Positions 36,113-44,901 of a DNA stretch of 64,000 nt are shown piece by piece (position 1 is the first letter of the stretch; every line of letters begins with the position of its first letter). Under the pieces are notes generated by a model. The model did not search any database. It was not told where the DNA came from and saw only the letters and a program-made list of their open reading frames with translations. The DNA comes from a beta proteobacterium L13 (GTDB lineage Bacteria; Pseudomonadota; Gammaproteobacteria; Burkholderiales; Chromobacteriaceae), in NCBI GenBank assembly GCA_000335715.1, contig AMYZ01000001.1, positions 124,001 to 188,000 on the forward strand, given 5' to 3'. The position numbers and the translations under genes were made by a program.

Positions 36113-36555
36113 AGGTCGGCTTTCATCAGGATGGCATCTTCACGGCTGCCATCGGGTTGGCGATAGTAAGCCTTGCGTGTGCTGTACTGGGTAAAGCCGG
36201 CGCGCTGGTATAGCTGCAGGGCAATGCTGTTGCTGGCGCGTACCTCAAGAAACAGGCTGCTGGCACCTTGCTGCCGGGCCTGCTGCTGCACATGGCGCAG
36301 CAGTTGGCCGCCCAAGCCTTGGCCCTGATGGCTGGCGTGGATAAAAAAATTCTGCAAATGGGCTTCGTCCAGTACCTGCATCAGCACAGCTGCCCCCAGC
36401 AGTACATTATCTTGCTGCATCAGCCAGATCGTATCGTGCTCGCTCGCCAGTGAGCCGGCATACATGCTGGTGTTCCATGCATGGGGTGTGCTGTCGGCTT
36501 CGGCACTGGCTAGCCGCTGTGCATCTTCAGGCTTGGCGCGGGTAAAGTCAGCCAC
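36109..36555 (-). CDS. rimI: Ribosomal protein S18 alanine N-acetyltransferase
   Basis: RimI (148 residues) acetylates the N-terminal Ala of ribosomal protein S18. It is a GNAT protein with the acetyl-CoA loop HQGQGLGGQLLRHV near residue 76 and the downstream ASNSIALQLYQRAGFTQYSTRKAYY, the RimI-typical C-terminal block. It overlaps tsaB by 8 bases and the glycosylase by 4. tsaB-rimI pairing is common in proteobacteria. Confidence 0.93.
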   Translation of the reverse strand: MADFTRAKPEDAQRLASAEADSTPHAWNTSMYAGSLASEHDTIWLMQQDNVLLGAAVLMQVLDEAHLQNFFIHASHQGQGLGGQLLRHVQQQARQQGASSLFLEVRASNSIALQLYQRAGFTQYSTRKAYYRQPDGSREDAILMKADL

Positions 36556-37186
36556 GTTTCTGCTCGCGTTGCTCGGTGGCGGTCAGGGCAATCTTGTTGC
36601 GCACATAGAGCAAGTCCGCACTGGGGCTTGCCGGGTAGCGGGAGGGGTTTTCAAGGTATAGCGCGATATAGTCGCTAGCCTGAGGTACCGCGTAGCTCGC
36701 AGGGATATGGTGCGGAGGCAGCAAATCGATGGCGTCGCCCGCTATGGCAGGGACGTCTTGCAATACCAACTGCTCGGCTTTCACTACGCTGATCTCGCCT
36801 TGGCACTGCCCATGCTGATAATGCGCGGCATACACCTCGCCCATGCGGGCATCAATCACGGCCATACCATTGCCTTGTGGCAGGCTGCGCGCGATGGCGT
36901 CCAGCGTAGGCACACCGACCACAGGCAGGCCGGCAGCCGTTGCCAGGCCCATGGCGATGCCAGCGGCTATGCGCAGCCCGGTAAAGGCACCAGGCCCTTT
37001 GCCAAACAGGATAACGTCCAGCTGCCCAAGGCTCACGCCCCCCTCGCTGAGCAACTGGTGTACAGCGGCCAGCGCATGGTCGGAGTGGCCTTGTTTCACG
37101 CTATGGTGTTGGCTGAGAGTGCCGTGTGGCGTTGAAAGTGCGACAGACAGGTTCTGGTTCGAGCAATCGATGGCAAGTAAATTCAT
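36548..37186 (-). CDS. tsaB: tRNA threonylcarbamoyladenosine biosynthesis protein TsaB
   Basis: TsaB (212 residues) is the non-catalytic partner of TsaD in making t6A37 on ANN-decoding tRNAs. The ASKHA-type start MNLLAIDCSNQNLSVAL, GKGPGAFTGLRIAAGIAMGLA near residue 63 and VIDARMGEVYAAHY near residue 110 are family hallmarks. It lies 9 bases downstream of the EAL/HDOD gene and overlaps rimI, so this housekeeping group may share transcripts with the chemotaxis operon. Confidence 0.95.
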   Translation of the reverse strand: MNLLAIDCSNQNLSVALSTPHGTLSQHHSVKQGHSDHALAAVHQLLSEGGVSLGQLDVILFGKGPGAFTGLRIAAGIAMGLATAAGLPVVGVPTLDAIARSLPQGNGMAVIDARMGEVYAAHYQHGQCQGEISVVKAEQLVLQDVPAIAGDAIDLLPPHHIPASYAVPQASDYIALYLENPSRYPASPSADLLYVRNKIALTATEQREQKRG

Positions 37187-37195
37187 CAGGGTAAG

Positions 37196-38413
37196 TCAAA
37201 GTCCGAGTTCTTCTACCCAAGCCAGGGCAGAAGTGTGCAGCAGGTTCAGTTGGTCCGGTTCCAGCGATAGCTGGCTTGCCAGTTGGGGCAGGGACGGGTC
37301 ACCAGCCTCCAGTGCCATGGCCAGGCGGAACAGCAGGCTCAAACCACCACTCTGGTCGGCCAGAACCTGGTGAATTTCTGCCGGCAGGCTGATGTGCTCC
37401 AGAATGGTGTGCATGGGCATGTCAAAGATCACGTCCAGCAGCGAAAACATGCCAGCAATGAATGCGTTGTCACAATGCTCGGTGGTGAAACCGGTTTCTT
37501 GTGCCAGTATTTCCATCAGGCGGGCGCGGATAACGGCGGTTTTCTGCAGTGCTGGGGGAAGGTGATTGCTTTCGTTGCTGGTTACCAGCAGCAGGGTCAG
37601 CCAGCGGTAGAGTTTTTGGTAGCCCAGCACGGTGACCGCGTGGCTGAAGGAACTGATGGTGGTATTCAGGCCTGCCGCAGCCGAGTTCACGTAGCGTAGC
37701 AGCTTGAACGACAGCGCCACATCGGTTTTCAGTACGGCTTCAATATCACGTACTGGCGCATCGGCGCGCAGCAAGTTCAGCAGCTTCAGCGTATTGGCAA
37801 ACGAAGGGTGGATCACTTTGGCCGACAGGGTTTCCGGCCGGGCAAAGTAATAGCCCTGGTAGCCATCCATGCCCAGATCGCGGCACAGGTGATAGTGCTG
37901 GTAAGACTCGACGCGTTCGCCAATACGGATCACCGGGTAGCTGCGTAGTCTGGCCGCTTGTGCCTGGAATTGGGCTGGCGTCTGGCTTTGCACATCCAGT
38001 TTGACGTAGTTAGCCAGCTCCAACAGGGCAGAGGACGGGGCATCAAATGAAAAATCATCCAGTGCAATGCCAAAGCCCAGCGAGCGCAGGTAGCGCACAC
38101 GCGACACTACCTCGTTGGTAGGCTGTATGTTGGCCGCAAGATCGAGTACGACGCGCCGGGGCGGCAGCAGCTCCAGGAAATCACTGGTCAGCATCGCTTC
38201 GCCTACATTGATGAAGGCCAGCTTGTTGCCGATCAGCCAGTTGGTGCCCATATTGTTCAAGGCATTCACCAGCACCTGGGTATCTGCTTCTAGCGGTGCA
38301 TGGGGAGTGGCGCTGGCAGCATCGTCGGCACGACGAAAAAGCAGCTCATATCCAATGAGCTGCTGATTCCTGTTCAATACAGGCTGACGTCCCAGAAAGG
38401 CGGATGTCGACAT
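37196..38413 (-). CDS. EAL-HDOD signalling protein with degenerate EAL domain
   Basis: A 405-residue YuxH/CdgJ-type protein. The N-terminal EAL domain (about 5-200) keeps E-L-L-F-R, the Asp pair in ALDDFSF, the Lys in NYVKLDV and YQGYYFARP, but the usual E-I/V-T-E stretch reads LDLAAN. A metal-binding Glu is therefore missing and c-di-GMP hydrolysis is unlikely. The HDOD domain (about 200-395) includes FKLLRYVNSAAAGLNTTISSFSHAV. CdgJ in Vibrio promotes motility through FlhF/FlhG. Position 10 bases after cheA points to a motility role here as well. Confidence 0.9.
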   Translation of the reverse strand: MSTSAFLGRQPVLNRNQQLIGYELLFRRADDAASATPHAPLEADTQVLVNALNNMGTNWLIGNKLAFINVGEAMLTSDFLELLPPRRVVLDLAANIQPTNEVVSRVRYLRSLGFGIALDDFSFDAPSSALLELANYVKLDVQSQTPAQFQAQAARLRSYPVIRIGERVESYQHYHLCRDLGMDGYQGYYFARPETLSAKVIHPSFANTLKLLNLLRADAPVRDIEAVLKTDVALSFKLLRYVNSAAAGLNTTISSFSHAVTVLGYQKLYRWLTLLLVTSNESNHLPPALQKTAVIRARLMEILAQETGFTTEHCDNAFIAGMFSLLDVIFDMPMHTILEHISLPAEIHQVLADQSGGLSLLFRLAMALEAGDPSLPQLASQLSLEPDQLNLLHTSALAWVEELGL

Positions 38414-38423
38414 TGTTTTTATC

Positions 38424-40364
38424 TTAGTAAGAGAAGTTGTCTGCGTTTCTCAGCATGACACTACCGTTGGCAGAGGAGTCCATCTGGCCAGCCAGCAGGT
38501 CTTCCATATCCAATACCAGTACAACAGAGCCATCACCAGACAGCGTGGCACCAGCCACACCTTTCGGGCGAATGTTCTGCAGCGGCTTGATCACCACATC
38601 GTCGCGGCCAACGAAGGAGTCTACCGCCAGGATGAAGGACTTTTCAGCAGACTGCATCAGTACGCCAAAGTTCGGTTTTTGCGTAGGTTGCCAGTTCAGC
38701 AGGCCAGACAGGGTTTTCAGCGGCAGAATTTCGTCGCGTACCACAATGGTTGGCCGGCCGGATACTTCCTGGATGGCGGTGGTGTCGATCGGGATGATCT
38801 CGCGCACCATGGCCAGGGGTACGGCAAACGGCTGGTTGCAAGCGCGTACTACCAGTACTGGCAGAATCGCCAGGGTCAGTGGCAGCGAAATGCTGATGCG
38901 TGTGCCTTCGCCCTGAATGGAGTTGATATCGATACGGCCATTCAGTTTCTGGATATTGGTACGCACCACATCCATGCCAACGCCGCGGCCGGATACGCTG
39001 GAAATCTGGTCTTTGGTGGAGAAGCCTGGCAGGAAAATCAGCTGCAGGCACTGCTTTTCGTCCAGAGAGTTCGCCGTTTCGGCATCGATCAGGCCTTTGG
39101 CAATGGCTTTGCGGCGCAGCACCTCAGGGTTCATGCCCTTGCCGTCATCGGTTATCTCGATAACGATATGGTCACCTACCTGCTCGGCAGTCAGCTCAAT
39201 CAGCGACTGCGGTTTTTTGCCCATGGCAATACGCTCGTCTGCCGACTCTACGCCATGATCCACTGCGTTACGGACCAAGTGCACCAGCGGGTCGTTCAGA
39301 TCCTCGATCATGGTCTTGTCGAGTTCTGTTTCTTCACCGGTAATCACCAGCTCCACTTCCTTGCCCAGTTGGCGGGCCAGGTCGCGCGCCAGACGCGGGT
39401 ATTTCTGGAACAGGCGGCCAATCGGCTGCATGCGCGTTTTCATTACCGCGTTTTGCAGATCGCTTACCAGCAAGTCCAGCTGGCTGATGGCTTCATCCAG
39501 CGAGCGCAGCGTATTGGTCTCCATATTGCCTTGGAGAATTTCGGTACGCAGTGTCGTCAGGCGGTTCTTGGTCAGGCCGATTTCACCAGAAAGGTTCAGT
39601 ACCTGATCCAGCCGCACAGTGTCGATGCGGATAGTGTTTTCCTGGCCGGAAATCGGGCCGCCGGTAGATGGGGCCGGTTTGTTTTGCGGTTTCGGCGCAG
39701 CAGGTACCGCAGCGGCAGGTACGATAGCCGCAGGAATGAGCTCTGCAGATGCGCTTTCCGTTACTACGGTAGCGGCGGCGGCCATATCAAATGTTGGTGT
39801 TGCTGCCGGGCTGGCAGCCGCGGCTGGCTGTTCGGCGCCGCTCACGGCTTGGTGCAATGCCGCCCAGTCTGGCTCGTTACTGTTGGCCGCAGCGGCGGGT
39901 GTAACAGCAGGAGCTGCCTGTGCTACCGGTGCTGCTGGTGCGGCCTGTGCCGGTGCCTTGACGGCAGCCAGGTTGCCAGCAAGCGCGGCATCCAGTGCGG
40001 CCAACATGGCCGGGTCCGGGTTTGGTGGTGGCAGGCCTTGCGACAGCACGGTAAACATATCGCGTACCGCACCGGTGGCGTCCAGAATGACATCCATCAG
40101 CTCCGAAGACAGGCCCAGCTCGGAGTTGCGCAGTTTGTCGAACAGGTTTTCTGTCCGGTGGCAAATCGTCACCATCGGTGCGACATTCAGGAAGCCCGCG
40201 CCACCCTTGATGGTATGGAAACCGCGGAAGATGTCATTGAGTAAGGCGCGGTCGTTCGGCCTTTTCTCAAGCTCTACCAGCTTGTTGTCCACATCGGAGA
40301 GTAGCTCGGTCGACTCGAGTAAGAAATCCTGCAGAAGTTCTTCCATTCCGGCGAAGTCGCTCAT
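38424..40364 (-). CDS. cheA: Chemotaxis histidine kinase CheA (first copy)
   Basis: A 646-residue CheA. HPt (P1) domain with phospho-acceptor His50 in FRGFHTIKGGAGFL. An Ala/Pro-rich linker covers about 130-235. The P3 dimerisation and P4 ATPase region runs from about 240 (LVRNAVDHGVESADERIA, DDGKGMNPEVLRRKA, GRGVGMDVVRTNI), and a C-terminal P5 CheW-like domain covers about 505-640. It is in a minus-strand operon cheV-cheV-cheY-cheZ-cheA with no cheW, so one CheV may take the coupling role. A second, divergent CheA is encoded at 45.8-48.1 kb. Confidence 0.96.
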   Translation of the reverse strand: MSDFAGMEELLQDFLLESTELLSDVDNKLVELEKRPNDRALLNDIFRGFHTIKGGAGFLNVAPMVTICHRTENLFDKLRNSELGLSSELMDVILDATGAVRDMFTVLSQGLPPPNPDPAMLAALDAALAGNLAAVKAPAQAAPAAPVAQAAPAVTPAAAANSNEPDWAALHQAVSGAEQPAAAASPAATPTFDMAAAATVVTESASAELIPAAIVPAAAVPAAPKPQNKPAPSTGGPISGQENTIRIDTVRLDQVLNLSGEIGLTKNRLTTLRTEILQGNMETNTLRSLDEAISQLDLLVSDLQNAVMKTRMQPIGRLFQKYPRLARDLARQLGKEVELVITGEETELDKTMIEDLNDPLVHLVRNAVDHGVESADERIAMGKKPQSLIELTAEQVGDHIVIEITDDGKGMNPEVLRRKAIAKGLIDAETANSLDEKQCLQLIFLPGFSTKDQISSVSGRGVGMDVVRTNIQKLNGRIDINSIQGEGTRISISLPLTLAILPVLVVRACNQPFAVPLAMVREIIPIDTTAIQEVSGRPTIVVRDEILPLKTLSGLLNWQPTQKPNFGVLMQSAEKSFILAVDSFVGRDDVVIKPLQNIRPKGVAGATLSGDGSVVLVLDMEDLLAGQMDSSANGSVMLRNADNFSY

Positions 40365-40412
40365 TTTTGCTTCCTTTGTATGTCGACTTAATGCATGTTC
40401 TTGGAGTATGAC

Positions 40413-41159
40413 CTAGAAACCAAGACTATCCAGCAGATCATCTACCTGCTGCTGGTTGGTTACTACATCGGTACGGCCATCGGGGTTAACAACCGGGCCA
40501 TTCAGCAATTCTGTATTGAGCTCCAGCTTGCGCTCGGCAGGCAGGTACTCTATCAGCACGGTCAGCAACTCGGACTCGAGCGTTTTGACCATTTCCATGA
40601 CTTTCTTGATGACCTGGCCGGTCAAGTCCTGGAAGTCCTGGGCCATCACGATCTCCAGCAGCTGGTTGCTGGTTGCTTCAGTTTGTTTGGGAACCAGTGT
40701 CAGGTAGGTGCGCGTATCCTGGGCCAGGGTTTTGAACTCTTCAGTCGTCAGCTTGTTGGCGTAGAGTAGTTCCCAGCGCTGGTTCAGCTGGTCTGCACGT
40801 GCTTGCAAGTCATCCTGGATAGGTTTGGCAATGTCGGTAGCGTTGAGTACACGCTCAGCCGCATTGGCAGTGAGTGTCGCAATGTAGCCCAGGCGATCCT
40901 TGGCATCGGGGATGGCATCCGCGACACGCTCCAGCGATTTGTCATAGCCCATTTCGCGCAGAGTGTCGTGCAGCTTGCGTGTCATCTGGCCGATCTGTGC
41001 ATACATGCCCATGACTTTTTCCTGAGACATGTCGGCTGGCAAGGCTGCTGCTTTTGATTCTGGTGCAGAGGCATTACTTACCGGCTGCGTAGCCGCAATA
41101 CTGTCAAAAAGTGCTTCCAGTTCTGGAGAGTCGCCACTTTCAAGAAGGTGATCAGACAC
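40413..41159 (-). CDS. cheZ: CheY-P phosphatase CheZ
   Basis: CheZ (248 residues) terminates the chemotaxis signal by dephosphorylating CheY. The catalytic helix VMAQDFQDLTGQVIKKVMEMV near residue 170 has the D-x-x-x-Q pair, and the extreme C-terminus QQQVDDLLDSLGF is the CheY-docking peptide. The middle is a long helical hairpin. It lies 41 bases after cheY and 48 before cheA. It is the only CheZ in the window and probably serves both CheY proteins. Confidence 0.96.
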   Translation of the reverse strand: MSDHLLESGDSPELEALFDSIAATQPVSNASAPESKAAALPADMSQEKVMGMYAQIGQMTRKLHDTLREMGYDKSLERVADAIPDAKDRLGYIATLTANAAERVLNATDIAKPIQDDLQARADQLNQRWELLYANKLTTEEFKTLAQDTRTYLTLVPKQTEATSNQLLEIVMAQDFQDLTGQVIKKVMEMVKTLESELLTVLIEYLPAERKLELNTELLNGPVVNPDGRTDVVTNQQQVDDLLDSLGF

Positions 41160-41200
41160 GATTACTCCTCCTCAACCGCTCAATGTTCGCGATGTTGATG

Positions 41201-41590
41201 TTATTTGTTTAGGTTCTGGAAGATTTTGTTCATCTTTTCTTCCAGAGTGGCGGCAGTAAACGGCTTGACGATGTAACCGCTGGCACCTGCCGTGGCGGCC
41301 TCGATGATGTTCTCCCGCTTGGCTTCCGCGGTAATCATCAGGAACGGCAGGTGCTTCAGTTGCGCGTCGGCACGAACGGCACGCAGCAGCTCGATCCCCG
41401 TCATGTTCGGCATGTTCCAGTCGGAAACAATAAAGTCAAAATGCTGTGTTTTCAGCTTGTGTAGTGCCACCTGGCCGTCTTCAGCTTCATCCACATTGGT
41501 GATGCCAAGCTCTTTCAACAGGTTGCGTACGATACGTCTCATGGTGGAGAAATCATCCACCACGAGGAAACGAAGGTTTTTATCTGCCAT
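41201..41590 (-). CDS. cheY: Chemotaxis response regulator CheY (first copy)
   Basis: A 129-residue single-domain receiver close to E. coli CheY ([29 protein letters not shown]). The acidic pair is Asp near 12-13, phospho-acceptor Asp near 57 in [13 protein letters not shown], Thr in LMITAEAK and Lys near 109 in IVKPF. The start ATG at 41590 has AGGAC upstream; a longer frame from 41608 adds six residues with no homology. The strong likeness to flagellar CheY suggests that this is the motor-binding regulator. Confidence 0.96.
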   Translation of the reverse strand: MADKNLRFLVVDDFSTMRRIVRNLLKELGITNVDEAEDGQVALHKLKTQHFDFIVSDWNMPNMTGIELLRAVRADAQLKHLPFLMITAEAKRENIIEAATAGASGYIVKPFTAATLEEKMNKIFQNLNK

Positions 41591-41631
41591 TGGCGTTGTC
41601 CTGACCAAGTATTGGTGTTTAACCCGCTATT

Positions 41632-42567
41632 TTAGCGTTGCAGGAACGGAATTAAAGTATCTGCGAGGATTGCGGGGTCAAATTTTGCAACATAGGCGTC
41701 TACACCGACGCTGGTGCCCATGGCGCGGTTGGCGTTGGACGACAGCGACGAGTGCATGACAACCGGGATGCCGTTAAAGCGATGGTCGGATTTGATCAGC
41801 TTGGTCAGTACATAGCCGTCCATCTCGGGCATTTCGGCATCTACCAGGATCAGTTTCAGCGTGTCGTGCAGGTTTTCGTTTTCCGACCAGTTACGGTTGG
41901 CCAACACTTGCAGCTTGTCCCAGGCTTCCTTGCCGTTGTTTGCCTGGTGGTATTTCAGGCCCATCTTGTCCAGCACGCTGCTGATTTCTTTACGGGCGAC
42001 AACCGAGTCATCCACAAAGAAAACATACTGGTCTTGCTCTAGCGCTGCAGTAGGAATGTCCGGTACGCGGGTTTCGCCCACCACGCTGGCCAGAATCTGT
42101 TCTACGTCCAGAATGGATACCAGCTTGCCGTCTTCTAGCTCTGTCACCGCGGTGATCAGGGTTTGCTGCGTGGTGCTCATCACGTTTTCCGGTGCACGCA
42201 CTTTGTCCCAGTCCACGCGGATGATGCGGTCAACCGAGTCCACCAGAAAAGCCTGGGTGCTCTTGTTGAACTCGGTAACGATCATGGTGCCGTAGGTCGT
42301 GGTGTCAGTTTCACAGCCAATGAATTTGGCCAGGGAAATTACCGGAATGATGTTACCGCGCAGTGATAGCACGCCTTCTACACCAAAAGGCATGTTCGGG
42401 GTGCGGGTAATGAACGGGGTTTGCGATACTTCGCGTACCTTGAAAACGTTAATGCCAAACGTTTCCCGTGTTCCCAGCGAGAACAGCAGGATTTCCATTT
42501 TGTTAGACCCCGCCAGCTTGGTGCGGGCGTCGACACTGGCCAGAAGGGATGCGTCAGATGCTGCCAT
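41632..42567 (-). CDS. cheV: Chemotaxis coupling protein CheV (CheW-receiver)
   Basis: A 311-residue CheV with an N-terminal CheW domain (about 22-165; ETFGINVFKVREVSQTPF, GVLSLRGNIIPVISLAKFIG) and a C-terminal receiver (about 182-311; FFVDDSVVARKEI, phospho-acceptor in LILVDAEMPEMDGYVLTK). CheV couples receptors to CheA and adapts by phosphorylation. AAGGAA lies before the ATG. A second CheV gene is 37 bases upstream; the two proteins are related along their whole length but clearly distinct. Confidence 0.95.
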   Translation of the reverse strand: MAASDASLLASVDARTKLAGSNKMEILLFSLGTRETFGINVFKVREVSQTPFITRTPNMPFGVEGVLSLRGNIIPVISLAKFIGCETDTTTYGTMIVTEFNKSTQAFLVDSVDRIIRVDWDKVRAPENVMSTTQQTLITAVTELEDGKLVSILDVEQILASVVGETRVPDIPTAALEQDQYVFFVDDSVVARKEISSVLDKMGLKYHQANNGKEAWDKLQVLANRNWSENENLHDTLKLILVDAEMPEMDGYVLTKLIKSDHRFNGIPVVMHSSLSSNANRAMGTSVGVDAYVAKFDPAILADTLIPFLQR

Positions 42568-42604
42568 GGCTATTCCTTGTTTTTCCAGAGATTATTCAGG
42601 TAGC

Positions 42605-43546
42605 TCAGATTTTCAGCATCTCGCGAATTTTCATCGAGAGCTTCTGCGGTTCAAACTTGGATACGTAAGCGTCTACGCCGACAGATTCGCCCAGTTTCTG
42701 GTTCGACTGTCCCGATAGCGACGAGTGCATCAATACCGGAATGCCGGCAAAGCGCGGGTCGGACTTGATCATCTTGGTCAGCATGTAGCCGTCCATCTCC
42801 GGCATTTCCACGTCGGTCAGTACCAGGTGCACGATGTCGCTCAGCTTGCGGCCGGCCAGGTCTGCCTGACTGGCCATGCGTTGCAGGTCATCCCAGGCAC
42901 GCATGCCATTGATGGAGTAGGCGTACTTCACTTGCATGGCCTGGAAGGTGCGCTCGATCTGTTTGCGGGCCACCGCAGAGTCATCGGCGAAGTACACCAT
43001 GCGCTCTTCTTTCAGCGGCTCGATGTTGACGAACTGATGCTCGTCACCATACATGGCGGTTTCTGCCAGCACTTTTTCTACGTCCATCATCATCACCAGC
43101 GTACCGGCATCCAGCTCGGTGACCGCCGTAACCAGGCCGCCCATGCGGTTGGTAATCATGTCCGGCGGTACGCGCATGGCAGCCCAGTCCAGACGCAGGA
43201 TGGTATCAACCGCCTCCACCAGGAAACCCTGGGTATGGCCGTTGTACTCGGTAACGATCATGATTTCCGGGCGTTTGTCGGAAATAATGCCGGCGTATTT
43301 TGCCAGGTCGATCACGGGTACCAGACTGCCGCGCAGGCTGACCATGCCTTCCACCGAAGCAGGCATTTCCGGCGCCGAGGTAATTTCAGGCGTGCGCATC
43401 ACTTCGCGGACCTTGAACACGTTAATGCCAAAGGTCTCCTTCCGGCCTGTGCGTTGGTCTACGCCTAGGGAGAAAAGAAGGATCTCCAGTTTGTTAGTGC
43501 CGGCCAGCTTGGTGCGGGCATCAATTTTTTTAAGTAGTTCAGACAC
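42605..43546 (-). CDS. cheV: Second CheV coupling protein
   Basis: A 313-residue CheV with the same CheW-receiver layout (KETFGINVFKVREVMRTPE, GMVSLRGSLVPVIDLAKYAG; receiver with YFADDSAVARKQI and VLTDVEMPEMDGYMLTK). I use a GTG at 43546 because GGAGG lies 5 bases upstream and the length then matches the neighbouring CheV; TTG/GTG codons up to 43591 are in frame but lack a Shine-Dalgarno. It is the first gene of the minus-strand chemotaxis operon. A GCCGATAA box, the flagellar sigma-28 -10 consensus, lies about 100 bases upstream. Confidence 0.93.
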   Translation of the reverse strand: MSELLKKIDARTKLAGTNKLEILLFSLGVDQRTGRKETFGINVFKVREVMRTPEITSAPEMPASVEGMVSLRGSLVPVIDLAKYAGIISDKRPEIMIVTEYNGHTQGFLVEAVDTILRLDWAAMRVPPDMITNRMGGLVTAVTELDAGTLVMMMDVEKVLAETAMYGDEHQFVNIEPLKEERMVYFADDSAVARKQIERTFQAMQVKYAYSINGMRAWDDLQRMASQADLAGRKLSDIVHLVLTDVEMPEMDGYMLTKMIKSDPRFAGIPVLMHSSLSGQSNQKLGESVGVDAYVSKFEPQKLSMKIREMLKI

Positions 43547-43646
43547 GGAAACCTCCGGAGGTTGGCTGTCGTTCAACGTGGTCACTGACAATACTATTCA
43601 TACTCTGTCCGCGGAAAAAGGCTAGGGCAAGTTTGCGTGTCCCAGT

Positions 43647-43654
43647 TTATCGGC
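43647..43654 (-). promoter_or_regulatory. Candidate sigma-28 (FliA) -10 box for the cheV-cheA operon
   Basis: The minus strand reads GCCGATAA, an exact match to the FliA -10 consensus, about 100 bases upstream of the first cheV start. Fifteen bases further upstream the sequence is GAGA rather than TAAA, so the -35 half is weak. Confidence 0.4.
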
Positions 43655-43742
43655 AAGATGCCGCGGATGTCTCTTGTCCATTATCATACTGTTCAAGCAT
43701 GTTTTACAAATGGATGTGTCGCAACTGAACGGGGTTTTACGA

Positions 43743-44894
43743 ATGAAAGCAGACGAAGGTCAACTGCGCAGTGCGCTGGAGCACTTCAATAGTGTGACGG
43801 ATGACCTGATTCAAGCCTATCAGTTGTTAGAGGCACAGGTAGCCGAGCTGAATGTGAAATTGCAGTTGGCCAACGATGAGCTGGTAGCCAAATCTGCGGC
43901 CAACGAGCAGCTTGCTGCCCGCCTGTCCACACTGTTGCAGGTCATGCCTGCCGGTGTGGTAGAGCTGGATGAGGTTGGCCGCGTAGTTGCAATGAACGCC
44001 GCCGTACATGGCTGGTTGCCAGATGTAAAAGCTGGCCAGCTCTGGCGGCTGGATGATCATTTTCATGAAAGTGAGCGCGAGGGAGTCTATGTCCGCAAGC
44101 AGGGCACCATGCTGTTTTTTACAGTGGTGGCCTGTCCTTTACCGGGTGCCGGCTCATTCTTGTTGCTGGTGGATGTGAGCAATCTGCACCAGTTGCATCA
44201 GCAACTGGCCCAGCAAGAGCGGTTGGCGGTGATGGGGCGCATGGCTGCGTCGTTGGCGCATCAGATACGTACCCCGTTGGCGACGGCCTTGTTGTATGCG
44301 GCCAACTTGCAGCGTGATGATTTGCCGCTGGAGGGGCGAAGCCGTTTTGCCGGGAAGGTAATGAACCGGCTGCAGGCACTGGAAGCGCTGGTGCAGGACA
44401 TGTTGCGGTTTGTGCGTATTGGCCCGGTGCGCGATGGCATGGAGTCCATCCGTATCGCGTCGGTTTTGTCCGAACTGGAGGCGGTCGTGCAAGCGCAGCT
44501 AGCCGGCAAGCAGCTGCAGTGGCAGCCGAAAATCGGGGAGGATGCCGTGTTGCTGGGCGGGCGTTCCGACCTGCTGGGCGCACTGGTGAACCTGCTGGAA
44601 AATGCCTGTGAGCATGCACCCGCAGGCTCTGTGCTTACGCTTGAGGCTGTGCTGCAGCAGGATTTTTACGTAATACGGGTAATTGATCAGGGCGCTGGCG
44701 TGCCCGAGCAGGTAGAATCCCAGATCTTTGACCCCTTCTTTACTACAAGGGCAAATGGCACAGGGCTCGGGCTTGCCATTGTCAAACGGGTGGTCGAGGA
44801 TATGAAAGGGTCAATTACCTACAAACATGATGACCGGGGCACGGTGTTCGAGCTGCAGCTGCCGGTTGCGCAATCCAACCAAACAACTTGCTGA
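43743..44894 (+). CDS. Cytoplasmic histidine kinase, FlrB/FleS-like, without adjacent response regulator
   Basis: A 383-residue soluble kinase. An N-terminal coiled coil (about 5-65) and a PAS-like domain (about 65-150) precede the HisKA motif MGRMAASLAHQIRTPLATALLYAANL near residue 170, which is characteristic of the flagellar kinases FlrB/FleS. The HATPase has LLENACEHAP, DQGAGVPEQ and GTGLGLAIVKRVVEDMKG. I use the ATG at 43743, which has GGGG before it; an earlier ATG (43710) lacks a ribosome site. FlrB is normally followed by the sigma-54 activator flrC, but here a STAS gene and cheY follow instead, so its partner is uncertain. Confidence 0.85.
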   Translation: MKADEGQLRSALEHFNSVTDDLIQAYQLLEAQVAELNVKLQLANDELVAKSAANEQLAARLSTLLQVMPAGVVELDEVGRVVAMNAAVHGWLPDVKAGQLWRLDDHFHESEREGVYVRKQGTMLFFTVVACPLPGAGSFLLLVDVSNLHQLHQQLAQQERLAVMGRMAASLAHQIRTPLATALLYAANLQRDDLPLEGRSRFAGKVMNRLQALEALVQDMLRFVRIGPVRDGMESIRIASVLSELEAVVQAQLAGKQLQWQPKIGEDAVLLGGRSDLLGALVNLLENACEHAPAGSVLTLEAVLQQDFYVIRVIDQGAGVPEQVESQIFDPFFTTRANGTGLGLAIVKRVVEDMKGSITYKHDDRGTVFELQLPVAQSNQTTC

Positions 44895-44901
44895 GGAATG
44901 T

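Noticed and set aside
41632..43546. Duplicate cheV as an assembly artefact
   Set aside because: The two proteins differ throughout, including loop lengths and receiver sequences, so this is an old paralogous pair.
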